The position numbers and the translations under genes are program-made. Below, one piece after another: positions 10,446 to 21,925 of a DNA stretch of 64,000 nucleotides (the first letter of the stretch is position 1; each line of letters begins with the position of its first letter). Source of the stretch: Gautieria morchelliformis (lineage: Eukaryota > Basidiomycota > Agaricomycetes > Gomphales > Gomphaceae); assembly GCA_015179125.1 (NCBI GenBank), contig WHVA01000380.1, positions 1-64,000 of the forward strand, read 5' to 3'. The notes beneath the pieces are model-generated. The model was not told the origin of the DNA. It saw only the letters and a program-made list of their open reading frames with translations, and did not search any database.

Positions 10446-12471
10446 TGTCAAGATTGGATTTTGGGTGTTAATATCGCATGTTAGTGGCGAATGCCGAAAT
10501 AGTGTGTGCGATCTAGCGAATCGCCCAGCAAACAGTACCAAAGAGGTAAGGGTTAAGAAGTAAGAGGGTTACTCAAAAGGAATTCGCCCTGATCTACAGT
10601 CATAGCGAAATAGCCCGTGGCACTTGACGATGTAACGTGCAAGGTGTCACGGAAAGGTTGTCTAAGTAGCGACAATCCTTTCGCCGGCGAAGGCACTCCT
10701 TCGGAGCCCTTCGCTGACAGCACAGTAAATAACTCGAAGGCTAGGGTAACAAAGATGAAGTATGAGAACTCACCAGTGATGCCTAAGTCCTCTTCTGGTC
10801 GAAGATAGAAATCTACAGGAGAAGGCTCAAGACGATGGTCACAGCGAGGTCAAGTTTGCACAAGATGGACGTATGATAATTCAACTGGAGAATATACATG
10901 CGAATGTAGACTACTTATACCGAATGCTCATATGGTGCTAGTGAATAGGAAAGAGGCCGTCTGGAGTCAGGATTGGATAGGGGTGCGCAGTCAGGATACA
11001 TAATAGATGAAATAGACATACAATAGAATGGAAGAGGGGTGTGAACATGAAACGACAGAGAGGAAAGAGGGCGAAGGCCCCTATGTACGAAAACATGCCT
11101 TGGGACCTGCATATACACCACCCTGCACAGACTCTGTTGGGTGCATTTATGCTCCTGCACCAAAATCAAGCATAATGTATTCAATTTATTGTATGGTGTT
11201 TCAATCTCTTCTCATATTGTTCTTGTACCATGCATTCACTTCTCTGATTATTTTCGAAAATTTCTAGTCACTCCCTATCTCTCCATTTCATTTTGTTATC
11301 TCTATTTTCACAGGCGGCTGCACCCAGCGGAGTTTTAAATGACTTCGACGCGCGAGCTCTTGAGCGCTAAAGGGCCGGGTGCACGTATATGCCTTCTGAG
11401 ACAGGATAGTACTCCTCTCTCAGTGACAATAAATTCACTGAGAGAGGCGAGTAGTATTCTTTGTATTTTCATAGCATGTTGACTGAAAATCATGTAGTGT
11501 ATTTGATTCTAGCTTTCTAAGAACTCTACTGAACCTTCCCTGCCATAACCCCTAGTTGCCAACAGACTCTTCATCTGCTGGGTTGGTCCCACATGACCTA
11601 CGGGTAGGATGCCCTGCGAATGCATTCTGGCCATAGGAACACCCAAAGGGGGTTGAGTTGAGAAGATGATGGGACCAGTGATGAACCATCAACCTGGGTA
11701 AAGGATGTCGATCCTGTTTGATGGCGTGCATGCCGGTGAATGATGTGAGTAGCGAATGGTCATATGGCGAATGTGGCGAATAGTGAATGGAGCGAGGAGT
11801 GAATGGAGCGAAGATGAGTGAACATGGAAGAGTGGTGAAAGGGACAACAGGGATATCTGGGTACAAGAAATAAATGAGTCATGACAGCCTGCACCTCCTT
11901 GTAATTCATGATAGGACCAGTGATGAACCATCAATCCAGGTAAAGGATGTTGATCGTGTTTGATGGCATGGCTACTGGCGAATGATGCAAGTAGCGAATG
12001 GCCATTTGGCGAATGTGGCAAATAGTGAATCGAGCAAGGGGTGAATGGAGCGAAGCCGAGCGAACATGGAAGAGTGGTGAAAGGGAAAACAGGGATAGCT
12101 TGATACAAGAAATGAATGGGTCATGACAACTGTGTAGTGAAAACTTCAGCGAAGCTAATTCGTCCTGCCCTGCAGTGGTACGAGTCCCATTGAGTCCAAC
12201 CTGCACGGAGGCTGCAACTGACACTATTCGAATGCATCCTGAGCATGTGGGTCTGTCATGGAGTGGGAGTTTAACAGATGATGGGTTCTATGATGGATGA
12301 GGGCCCCAACACCTGGCATCCTGGCAGGAATGATGCGAATAGCGAATGCAAAAGCAGTATGGCGATTAATATTTTGGCAAGATATTCGCTGGGTCGGGAA
12401 GCTGTTCGCTGGTTGAGGAGGTCATTCGCTGTGTGTTGAGGGAATATTCGCACAATAAATGAATCATGACA
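10446..12471 (-). mobile_element. Solo LTR (family B), 2026 bp including a nested copia LTR, TSD GTACC
   Basis: Begins TGTCAAGATTGG at 10446 and ends ATCATGACA at 12471, with GTACC at 10441-10445 and 12472-12476. Reverse orientation relative to 4933-6174. Without the nested 435 bp it is still about 350 bp longer than its sibling, because the terminal module starting TGTCATGA on the minus strand is present about three times (starts near 12471, 12129 and 11885). Carries the conserved short ORF at 10617-10808. Confidence 0.9.
11135..11564 (+). mobile_element. Copia-type solo LTR (family D), 430 bp, TSD GACTC
   Basis: Begins TGTTGGGTGCATTTATGC and ends TAGTTGCCAACA, flanked by GACTC at 11130-11134 and 11565-11569. 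Relatives at 50219-50714, 51216-51702 and, truncated and reversed, at 55126-55850. It is nested in a family-B LTR, so it is the younger of the two. Confidence 0.92.
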
Positions 12472-12712
12472 GTACCCGGCGCTGTCAGCACAGGCATGTG
12501 CTGGTACCTGGCACTGTCAGCGCAGGCATGCGCTGGTACCCAGCACTGTCAGCACAGGCGTGCGCTGGTACCTGGCGCTGTCAGCGCAGCATGCGCTGGT
12601 GCACGTCACTGTCAGTGGGTACCGGCGCTGTCAGCGCACGCGTGCGCCGGTGCACATCGCAGTCAGCGCACTCTTGCACTGGTACTGGCGCTGTCAGCGC
12701 AGGCTTGTATGG
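12472..12712. repeat. Satellite block 2, right part
   Basis: About seven units of the GCGCTGTCAGCGC satellite directly outside the left end of the Plavaka-type element. Confidence 0.9.
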
Positions 12713-13059
12713 CGGTCACCTTGTACAAAAAGTAATATACCACGCGCGCGCACTCAAGTCTCAAACAAGGCAACTGGCACCGGCCTGTGCAAAAGCACGG
12801 AATTTGCCAGAATGTGTTATGCGCGCGTGTGATATCGCGCACACACAATTTCACCGCAACAATGCTCGTGGAGTCTGGCCCAAGTCACGTGACCTCACTG
12901 GCTCATAAATCATGATTTTATACCCGTTCCACACATGGAATGTAAATGTTTTTGCCTAGTATGATGGATTGGAGCATAAAAATTATCCTAGGGAGATTTT
13001 GTGGTACTAAATAAGATTCTGGACACGTTATTTTCACATTTCAAGCCGCTGATTGCATG
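12713..13059 (+). repeat. Left inverted end of the Plavaka-type element
   Basis: Starts near TATGGCGGTC and runs to TTTCAAGCCGCTGATTGCATG. The stretch from about 12873 (GAGTCTGGCCCAAGTCACGTGACC) to 13059 is the reverse complement of 20973-21164 at high identity. The outer part resembles the arms of the foldback element at 46216-47058. Confidence 0.85.
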
Positions 13060-13575
13060 CACCGCGTTTTAAGGGTTGGTAATTGTCGTCTGAGAACCTG
13101 CAAATAAGTCAGTTTACATTGGTGCTCAGCAAAAGAGTAGGCGAGGTACGCAGATCTCCAGATAGGTCTGACCAACCCTAGGATGCGTGCACATTAGATA
13201 CACATGTCATTGATCATGCATCTGAGTGCATCACCTATTCCGATGTGTAAATACCCGAGTGAATCATATTGTAAGTGAGCCTCATTGTCAGATGCCGACC
13301 TTGCCGGAACGGCCTCGCGCATATAGTCTACTTGGAGCGCAGTGACCTACAGGCATAACAGGTAATTGTATTCCAAACCAGTATGATATAATTTAACCCA
13401 CAGACATATATTAAAATAAACGGAGATAATATTATTTGAAATTAACACGTGTCGTCATCGATATTGATCCATTACCCTAGAACGCATCCATCCTAGAATG
13501 CGTCCATACACCTCATATCCTTTCTCTAGAGCTTATATATTATACCAGTAGTACTAGTCCCGTTCCTCGTCAATA
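13059..13575. other. Internal non-coding part of the Plavaka-type element
   Basis: No coding similarity seen. Probably the 5' flank of the companion gene. Contains a TAGTACTAG motif at about 13548, echoed by a longer one near 20355 inside the other end. Confidence 0.5.
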
Positions 13576-15656
13576 CCGGCATGCGGGTCATCAACCATGA
13601 CCCGAGCGACCCATATGCCAAGCCGCCACTGTCCATGCAGAATAGCACCCTCCATAAGAGGTGGCACAAGCTCGCGGCCAAGACATGAGAAGCTTTTTGG
13701 AAGGAGCTTGAGGATGGATCCACGACCGAGCCCGAGTCCGATGAAGAACTGGTGGATCCCAGATCTTTACTGCATGGAAAAGGTCAGGTAAGCGCAATTT
13801 GGGCGCAGAAGACGAACCGGAAGAACGTGTAAGCAAGAAAGTGGCCCACTCTAACTCCACAGGCGTACGTGACGCTAAAAACCCTGGTACGTCAGTTTCG
13901 GCGATCAGCAGAACTCACTTACCACGGCGTGCAGGCTCTAATCCTGTGCATGAGGGTGGGGCTCCCGCGAGAGGGGAGCAAGGACAAAATGATGCAACAT
14001 TTAGTGAGGCTGGAGGCAACCAGTATTTATTGAGTACCTTTACACCTCATGACTGCTGATGACTTACCGCAGCAGTAGCACATGCGCTAGGGCAGAAATG
14101 ACCATGTAATATATCAGATATACCAAAGCGCGATCAGCTGACATATATCTTACCCTAATCTGGAAGCCCTGGCACACGCGTGGAGATAGATATTGGACAG
14201 GCCTCGCAGGATTACACTAGTACTAGTAAGTATCAAATAATGCAGGGGTGATGAACACTGACAAGGATATATATGTAGGACATCAATCTTGCGGCCTGAA
14301 ACAGACAGAGTCACGGCCATTCACGGACATACGATCACAGCTACCGCAGAGGGGACGATCATTGAAAATATCAAACAGAAGGAAAGGAGGGAGGCTTACC
14401 AATATGTCCAGCACCGATGGGGGGAAATCACTTGCTAAAAAGAAATTGTCTGAGTTGACCGAGGATGAGAAAATACTCAAAAGTGAGCTCCAGGTCAGTG
14501 CAAGGCATATGACAGCCGATCGGCGACCTACTCTTATGTAAAAGGTTATTGTTCGACGTGTCTTTAAACAACTTGCCGGTATCAAGACCACCAGGAAAAA
14601 ATCGGGGGCGGAAGAGCCGCTTCCAGGGCCGCCTCGCACAGGTGCTGACCCCAGGGTGGATGAGAGTGGCATATTGTTGTTGACGCCCCTCTTTACGGAG
14701 GATGTTTCCCATGCTGAGAATTGCAAGGTCTTTGATAAAGTAGCAGATATGGCTGTGGAAGAAATCAACGTGAGTTTGTATTATAAATGGTGACTACCCA
14801 ACGACCTACCCAGGTATCCTGGATGACAGACAAGCCCGTCCGATTTGCTGCTGCAATTATACCCGACAATTCCATTCAAGCGCGTGCTGCTATACGAATT
14901 TGCCAAGACGACTTTCCGCGGCTACGTTACCAAGTATCAGGCACAAAACGACCCAGTGAAAAAAGGTATGGAGGCCGCAAACCGAAAGGTTGCCAGGCAT
15001 ACGTGCAGACGAGAGGATGTAAGTTTTACGCATATTAGGAACTGAGGCTATATTTGATCACTCGAATATCCCAGAAAAAGACCTGGCGACTTACCGCGGT
15101 GCGTAAGTTCATGGTAAACTATGGCTTCAATCCCGCCCCCCTGCTGCACCTAGACTGGATGTCTAAGGAGGATAGTGAGCCAGAAGGATACGCTCAATGT
15201 GAGATGGAGACGGAGAAGACGCAGGTGCTGGCTGAGTGGAGAAAGAATTTACTCCATCGTCTCGGTATCACAGGAGATCTGGGGCTTCATGATGACATGG
15301 GCTTGTTGGAGGTAGTGCAACCTGAGTGGCGATCCGAATATGTGAGTTATGGTTGAGCCAGAGTGACACATATGGACTCACATTGTGTTGACCCAGGCAT
15401 TGGCTGTGTTGCACGAACTGAGCCGCATACACTATATGGACCTTACGGCGACCGAGCGCAAGAATATCAGATACAAGAGGATAAAAAAAAAACAGGCAGG
15501 ACTGACCCAGAACCTCCGTTGACGGCTCCATTCCTGTTTATGGTGGACCGAGGTTGGGTTGCGTCTGTATGGACTGGAAAGCATGCAGAATACGTACGAA
15601 CTTGGGCATCATACGCAAATCCACCTGGGTATGAGGGGATGGAGAGTTTGAGATAA
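13576..15656 (+). pseudogene. Companion gene of the Plavaka-type element (unknown function)
   Basis: A chain of plus-strand exon-like blocks separated by short GT-AG introns: about 13576-13787 (HDPSDPYAKPPLSM, with a TGA inside), 13865-14060 (YVTLKTLVRQFRRSAELTYHG, GLPREGSKDKMMQHLVRLEA), 14405-14768, 14845-15020 (PFKRVLLYEFAKTTFRGYVTKY), 15060-15340 (RKFMVNYGFNPAPLLHLDWMS, then GITGDLGLHDDMGLLEVVQ) and 15395-15656 (MVDRGWVASVWTGKHAEYVR). The blocks read like one protein with conserved-looking segments, but I do not recognise a characterised domain. Its position inside the element, tail to tail with the transposase, argues that it belongs to the transposon. At least one in-frame stop and frame changes remain. 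Confidence 0.6.
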
Positions 15657-15867
15657 AGGAACATTTGGTTGATGTAGAGGATGAAGACAACGATGAGGAT
15701 GATGAGGAAAGGGGTCGCGGCTCAGGGTCAGACTAGGCGAACAGTCACAAGCAATAGAGGCATAGAGAGTTACCAGTCAAATCGAGGGCGAGCGATAGAG
15801 CTATCAAGATTCATTCATCCGGGTTGGAGGGCCGCAATGCTGTTATTCACGCTGTGTAGATGTATCC

Positions 15868-15990
15868 TTTCAATGTTTTCAGTGTCATTTGATGTTTTCA
15901 GTGTCATTTGATGTTTTCAGTGTCATTTGATGTTTTCAGTGTCATTCGATGTTTTCAGTGTCATTCGATGTTTTGAGTGTCATTCAGCTG
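15868..15990. repeat. 19-bp tandem repeat (six copies)
   Basis: Six copies of GATGTTTTCAGTGTCATTT with small changes, between the ends of the two convergent genes of the transposon. Confidence 0.9.
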
Positions 15991-16256
15991 TAATACACTC
16001 AATTGTGATTTCTAATGGAGGATAGGGCTCATCTGGGGGAGCAGAGTGAGACAAGCAGTCATGAAACGTGGGGCTCGATACCTACCTTATCAAGGGAGAC
16101 GGTAAACCACTGCAGCGGGTCTGATCGAGCTAGTGTCCCTCTCGCAACGTGGCAATGGATGGCATTGAATGGGATGGCGGAGCGAAGAGGGTTGAATGTC
16201 GCATATGTACCGAATTGATGGAACTTGACGTTGAGTTCTGGGCTTGAGAAAATATG

Positions 16257-19200
16257 TCAGAGGTGTGATTTTAGTGCAGTAGGAAGGAAAACATACAAGT
16301 CAGCCCATGTGTCCTCTGGTATGGGCACCGTGTCAAGAGTATGAAACCACGCACATTCGGCAAATAATGTAGACGAGTGCCCGGCCTGTGTGTGTTCAAA
16401 AATGCTCAATATCTCGCCGTAACGCCAGGTTCCCTGTACGTGAGCCTTGACAAGTGCTGAATTCCGAGTAGTGGCATCGCGTTCCTGATATGTCGCAGTG
16501 AAACGGCGTCCATCGCGGACAACATACTTATGGTATGTGGCGGCTGATGAGAGGTAAGCAGCATGCAAGGGTGCTGAAGGATCGAGTGCCAGCCATACAT
16601 GGGGATTTTTGGTTGCCTGTGCGATGCTATTATAGTAGGCAGCGACCGCTTGGTGAGCAGCTGCTGGAATTAACTTTAGATGTTCAACAACAGGTCCTCG
16701 GATGAGCCTTGAACCACAAGAACCTGTCACACACAGGTGTCTGAATGCAAGAGCGAATGCAAGAGATTCAACTATACTCACCGTCTATCAATGCTTCCTC
16801 CCAGGCTGCTGCAAGGGCCTCCACAGTCCCACGACTGTGCCGGCCGCTTGAGTATGTGCTCAGAGATCATGCTTTCTTCCATTTGTTTTGACTTGGAAAC
16901 CAATCTCATCTGTGTGATTGCCCTCACGGTCAATAATCACGAGAGAATGATCCACACGAGACCACACACTGTTTCGTGCAACTGCACATCTCGTCCCCAT
17001 TCCCGTATCATGCTCACCTCCAGCTGTCCTCCACCCCAATTGTTAGACTTGAAACTTTTGAGAATTTTGTTGAGTCTTTCGCCAAGAAAACACCAGAAGC
17101 CGTAAATGGGACCATAATCCCTGATCTGGGCTGGCAGGTGAACAACGTAGTGATGGTTGGGTTTCATTTTCTCTGGGCCGTACAACTGGAATTGGAATAG
17201 TGGAATAAATGGCTCAATAAACTAGAAATTTTGTGACATACCTCTCTATACTCCATCAGATACTCGCTCATCAATACCTCGGCGTGAGTGATTTCCTGGT
17301 TCGTGATCTCATACTGCATGTAAATCTTTGTTGCAGTTGCAAGTTTTAGGAAGACGCGATCCTCGCCCAGATTCATTCGAAGCTCTGGCAGCTTTGGAGG
17401 TTCTGCTACCTTCTTGGACCAATTGGAGGCAATACGACACCTGAGTTCGACTCTCAACGTTTGCTCGATATGTAGCCCCATGCCTGCTCTCCCAGGCTGC
17501 CATCCTTTTCTCGAACGAGGCCGTTGCGCCATCGTATTCTTTCATGGCAGCTGGGAGAGATGCGTGCCAAATGATGGGGATCTAATGAATATCTGTGAGT
17601 TAACTTATCAGTGTAGAATATCAAGCTCACGATGGCGGGCAGAAAAACAGTGCCTAAGCTCTTGTATGTACAACCAGCGAACCAGTCTGTGGAGAGACCT
17701 CCGCCGGCAGGTTCTCCAACCTGTTTTGCTGGCCGGCCAACAAACGCAGGCATTTTGAACTATGGGAGTAAATTACCAATCCAAACAATTAGGATAGCAG
17801 AGGCGACTCATGCTGTTGAGATGCTCGTGTACCAAATCTAGTTCACGGCTGGCTCTTGAGGTTTTGGACCTTAGTGCACGCCCCACGATCCATGTAGCTT
17901 ACCAATGGTTCTTGATCACACCTCAATAATACGTGAATAATTAAGAATCATTAGTATGAGCAGAGTCACCCACCAATAAGGAGATTGTGCATAGGGTCGA
18001 CCACGGTCATCCGGACCGCATCGAAATAAGGGAGCCTCGCGAACTCAAACCACCGCGTGCCGGTTTCCTTAAAAAATTTGTCCTGCAGTTCAGGTGTTTT
18101 CTTCAATGCATACTTGTATGCATTGCTACGATAGACGTGAGGGTCTTTTTCTAGGAAACCTAGGAGCAAATCCCAAAAAAATTAGATTCTACTTATGATC
18201 AGTGTGGTGTATAAGAGATGTTACCGTTACACATGGATTCCACTGAAAATAAGTCATGTTGGGTCACACGGCATCGAGTGCATGGGGAAATCGAATGGCC
18301 GTGATCAGCGAACCCTCCCATTTTCACAGCAGCTGGATGATCACATACAATTCCTATGCATATGAAGCACACCACACGTCCTTAGTAAAATACATTAGAA
18401 ATTCTGTTCGAAGTATAAAAGAGGAATATGCCACGAACCTTCGGGAAACCTGGGTGTTTTGATTAGGACACCCCTCGTGTATAGTAGTTCCAGGTCGTCC
18501 ACCACAACTTCGAGTTGATACTGCAGTTGGTCAGCTGTGGGTTCTGTGGGACCAGCAGTCATAGTGGAGATGAGCATGTTTCCCACTTGATATCTGAAAT
18601 GCAAATCAAAATATATAAGCCTACTATAATATGCTATGTTACTCACTTGATTTCGGCTGGCAAATTAGCAATGGCGAATGAAATTACGCCAGACGAGTGA
18701 CTGGGAGATAGATCTCCACGCCACGCCTGGAACCTGACATGGCCGTTATCAATGCAACAAAATATGTATTTAGCACTTACCAATCCAAAGAGCACTTTCC
18801 CGCTATATGAAGCTCATTGTCCTCTCGAGGCCCAAAGAATGGTTCTCCGTCTGCACCTTGTATCTCCTTCCATAGAGCTCCATCCCATATCGCCGAGTAA
18901 ACATTTGGCCGTTGGGTGTGAGAACACCATGCATCTACTTGATCTTCCATCCCAGGGCGTGCCAGAAATTCTGCGAGTAAATGAGCAAGTGATGAATATG
19001 GAACAAGTACCTTAGGTTTAGGTGCCTTCTTGAAGTGCGACCGAGAATCAAGGTCTTTCTCATAGTACGATTCCGAGACACCACTATACAAGATGGTGTT
19101 GCAGCCATGGCACCTGCCTTGGTCTTCGAGCCTGGGACTTGGAAGCAGGGGACCACAAACTGATCGGCAGTTTGGACAAATCACAAGAAGGGTGAACCGA

Positions 19201-20118
19201 TCCTCAAGCCCGAGTTGTGTGAATGTGGTGCCCAGCGTGGTAGGCATTGGATCATCGGAAGCAATGGCTGCCATTAGAATGAAGACCGTCCGAATACTCC
19301 ATAAGAGTAGACCACAAGCTCAGAACGATAGATGATGTTTAGTGTGGAGAAAGCCAACGAGAAGTAGTATCACGCGGACAAACCAATGCCTGTGCGCCTC
19401 CTTATACACATCTAATTCCATAGGAGGTGGCGCCTCTAATGGCAATGGCGGCAGATTGCTTGTGTTTCGTTTGGAAGCTTGAAGTTGCACGGAGACATCG
19501 CTGGTGCCGCCAGTACTCATTGCAGACGGCCTACTGTCCAATGAGTCACTCGGGCTGGCTGGTCCATGGTCAGCCTCGAAGGGGTTACGGTCATGCATCC
19601 AGAAGGCATCTAGAGGATCATCGAGGAAGTTCTCGTTTGCTTCTCCATCGAATAGGAGATCGAGACCGAGTGCTTCGGCTGCTTGTTCTGTCTCTTCAAC
19701 GATGACAACGGAGTGACGTGGGGATGTGGGGGAGCCAGGCTGGTTCTCACAGGAAGCATCGAAATCGCTGTTGTAACCTGTAACTTGGTTATTATCCTAA
19801 CGTTTCACGCATATAGTATGTGGTTAGGGCAATAAATCAAATTAAAATAAGACTCACCTCAGCCGGTGAGATATGCCCGCTATCTTCGATAAGGTCCATA
19901 CCCTGATCATCATCGTGATATGATTCGTGTATTTGGCTAGGATACGAAGGCTGCCCTGAGGGGCCGGCTGTGGGTTGATTTGACTGAGTACTGCCAGGGT
20001 CAAGAGCTTTATTGCGGGCCTTTCTCTGAGTAGAGGCTAGAAGTTTATCGTGTTGTGTGTTTGTGGCCTGGTTTTGATGATCCTGTCTCTGCCGCATTGT
20101 AAGCATCCTACCTGACAA
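16257..20118 (-). pseudogene. Plavaka/tnp2-type transposase gene
   Basis: Minus-strand multi-exon gene. From the N-terminus: low-complexity polar region (20118-19430), a Cys-rich block CPNCRSVCGPLL...CHGCNTILYSG (about 19200-19090), PYSSLAHLLAEFLARPGMEDQVDAW, YSAIWDGALWKE, LISTMTAGPTEPTADQLQY, CDHPAAVKMGGFADHGH with CTRCH (about 18340-18240), LPYFDAVRMTVVDPMHNLLIG (about 18030-17970), KPNHHYVVHLPAQIRDYGP and FLGERLNKILKSF (about 17170-17030), and a C-terminal block with YHKYVVRDGRRFTATY (about 16550-16500). These are the landmarks of the basidiomycete Plavaka (tnp2-related) family. Short introns with GT-AG ends lie between blocks. At least one TGA (about 19322) interrupts it where R is expected. 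Confidence 0.85.
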
Positions 20119-20756
20119 TCCCCTGTCCGGATGAGCACGGCATCGACTGCAATCGCAGAGTACTGATCAATGGGCCGACTGGCTCTGAGGTGCAGATCAG
20201 CAGTGGAGAAACATATGCATGGTGCTCTAAGACAGACGCACCGCTCTGGCTGTTGTCACAAGCCTTCCAGCAGATAAAGGGAGTGGCATCGACGTGGGTT
20301 GTGGTGGTAGAACTAGTGAAAGTGACGGAGTCAAAAACAAATTAGAATTAGTCTAGTAGTACTAGTACTACTAGTATACTCATCGACATCGACGCTGGTA
20401 CATAAAATTATTTCCTAAGTTCATTTTGGTGAGCATATAGCTCACCGGACGTGTGCCGGGCCAACCTCACGTGATCGAAGCCCGTTTGTGTCCAAGCGCT
20501 CGACCTATTTAGGCATATTGGCACTAAATCTTGTGATCGAGGAGGCAAGGTAACCACGATCCAATATCCTCGATCTGAGACACATGGTCGGTTTGAATTG
20601 ATGTCACTCCCGGGGATTTGGACGTTCAGGCTGGCCGGCATCATCGTGGGATATCATTACTAACTAGTACCCTGGTTTATGTAGTCCTAGCTCAAGTCAT
20701 ATCGGACCGGGATACGTATTCCGACCGCAACCACTAAGCCCTAAAATGCGGTGATG
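20119..20756. other. Upstream flank of the transposase gene
   Basis: No coding similarity seen; presumably promoter/leader of the transposase on minus. Contains the short palindromic cluster AGTAGTACTAGTACTACTAG at about 20351-20371. Confidence 0.5.
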
Positions 20757-20970
20757 GTAACTACGCAGGCAGTATGAGTCACCCTTTCCCAGGGAAGTCA
20801 TGTGATGCGTCTACAACCACCCATGTTGTGTAAGTATTTCCCAGGGTGAGATTTTTTGGACTTCTACTCAGCTTTCACCGCAACTCAGCCTGGGAAGTGA
20901 TGACAAAGGACGGGTGGTTGCAGACATATCACATGACTTCCCTGGGAAAGGGTGACTCATCCTGCAGAGT
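20757..20970. repeat. Palindromic insert inside the right end
   Basis: Imperfect inverted repeat: GAGTCACCCTTTCCCAGG...CATGTTGTGTAAGTATTTCCC on one side and CATCACATGACTTCCCTGGGAAAGGGTGACTC on the other. The same palindrome forms the core of the foldback element at about 46545-46790. It is absent from the left end at 13059, so it is a separate nested MITE or the loop of a foldback copy. Confidence 0.75.
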
Positions 20971-20972
20971 TA

Positions 20973-21164
20973 CCATGCGATCGGTGGCTCGAAATGTGAA
21001 AATAACGTGTCCAGAATGTTATTTAGTCCCACAAAATCTCCCTAGGATAATTTTTATGTTCCTATCCATCATACTAGGCAAAAACATTTACATTCCATGT
21101 GTGGAACGGGTAGAAAATCATGATTTATGAGCCAGTGAGGTCACGTGACTTGGGCCAGACTCCA
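20973..21164 (-). repeat. Right inverted end of the Plavaka-type element (truncated)
   Basis: Reverse complement of about 12873-13059 at high identity, including GTCACGTGACTTGGGCCAGACTCCA. It stops at the satellite border, so the outermost part seen at the left is missing. Confidence 0.85.
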
Positions 21165-21395
21165 CTTGCGCTGGTACCGGTGCTGTCAGCGCAGGCGTGC
21201 GCTGGTACCCGGTGCTGTCAGCGCAGCGTGCGCTGGTGCACATCACTGTCAGCGCAGGCTTGTGCTGGTACGTCAGTGCAGGCGTGCGCTGGTACCCAGC
21301 GCTGTCAGCGCAGCGTGCGCTGGTGCATGTTGCTGTCAGCGCACGCGTGCGCTGGTACCTGGCGCTGTCACCGCATGCTTGCGCTGGTACTCCAG
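21165..21395. repeat. Satellite block 3
   Basis: About seven units of the GCGCTGTCAGCGC satellite. Its right border falls inside coding sequence of a DUF3712 gene fragment, so satellite DNA interrupts that gene. Confidence 0.9.
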
Positions 21396-21720
21396 CAGCA
21401 AGGAATAAATTGGTCCCACTCAGAGCTAAATCAGACGAGTTAGAAAGCAAAATTGTGGCATAAGTCATACTTATGACCCACTAGTACGTTGTTGCAGAAT
21501 GAATTGAACGAGACAGTGCCGAGCTGGATACCTAGTTGCCTGGCATAATAAATCAGCATTGAGTAGAACGAATAAAAATTTTGCGAGTCACTTACGCGGG
21601 CGAAGGAATTATACTATCTGTTGAGTTGGTGATGCCACCAGCAGGGTCATCACTGGGCAACTTGAAATTGCTGATAGTGACACCAGGCAAGCCGTTGAAA
21701 GCCTTGAATGTGACCACCTT
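21396..21720 (-). pseudogene. DUF3712-type gene fragment (minus piece)
   Basis: Minus reading gives KVVTFKAFNGLPGVTISNF, LPSDDPAGGITNSTDSIIP, a GTAAGT donor at about 21594, and further on LLSNSSDLALSGTNLFLAAG, where it meets satellite DNA. These are typical of fungal DUF3712 (LEA-like) repeat proteins of unknown function. The last 55 bp are the reverse complement of 22005-22060 on the plus piece, marking an inversion or inverted duplication border. Confidence 0.75.
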
Positions 21721-21721
21721 C

Positions 21722-21880
21722 GACAATCTCTCCTGACAGCGCCAACCGCCAGTCCACCATGCGCTGACCGCACGCTGTTAGCGCCAGCCACCAACGCCCT
21801 GTGTGCTGACCATGCGCTGACCGTACGCTGTCAACGCCAGCCGCCAGCGCACGGTGCGCTGACCGACACTGTTTCCATTT
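21722..21880. repeat. Divergent satellite block
   Basis: Repeats of GCGCTGACCGYACGCTGTYARCGCCAG, a more decayed relative of the main satellite, lying between the two oppositely oriented DUF3712 pieces. Confidence 0.7.
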
Positions 21881-21925
21881 GATGCCAATTGCAATTATTC
21901 ATCCCGCTTCATAGAAATATTTCTG

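Larger units (their letters stand above)
12713..21164 (-). mobile_element. Plavaka/tnp2-type DNA transposon, about 8.45 kb
   Basis: Bounded by inverted ends (12713-13059 and 20973-21164) and by satellite arrays outside both. Contains a multi-exon transposase gene on minus (20118 to 16257) and an unknown companion gene on plus (13576 to 15656), arranged tail to tail. The right inverted end lacks the outer about 155 bp present at the left, so this copy is truncated on the right. The transposase has internal stops, so it is probably dead. Confidence 0.8.
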
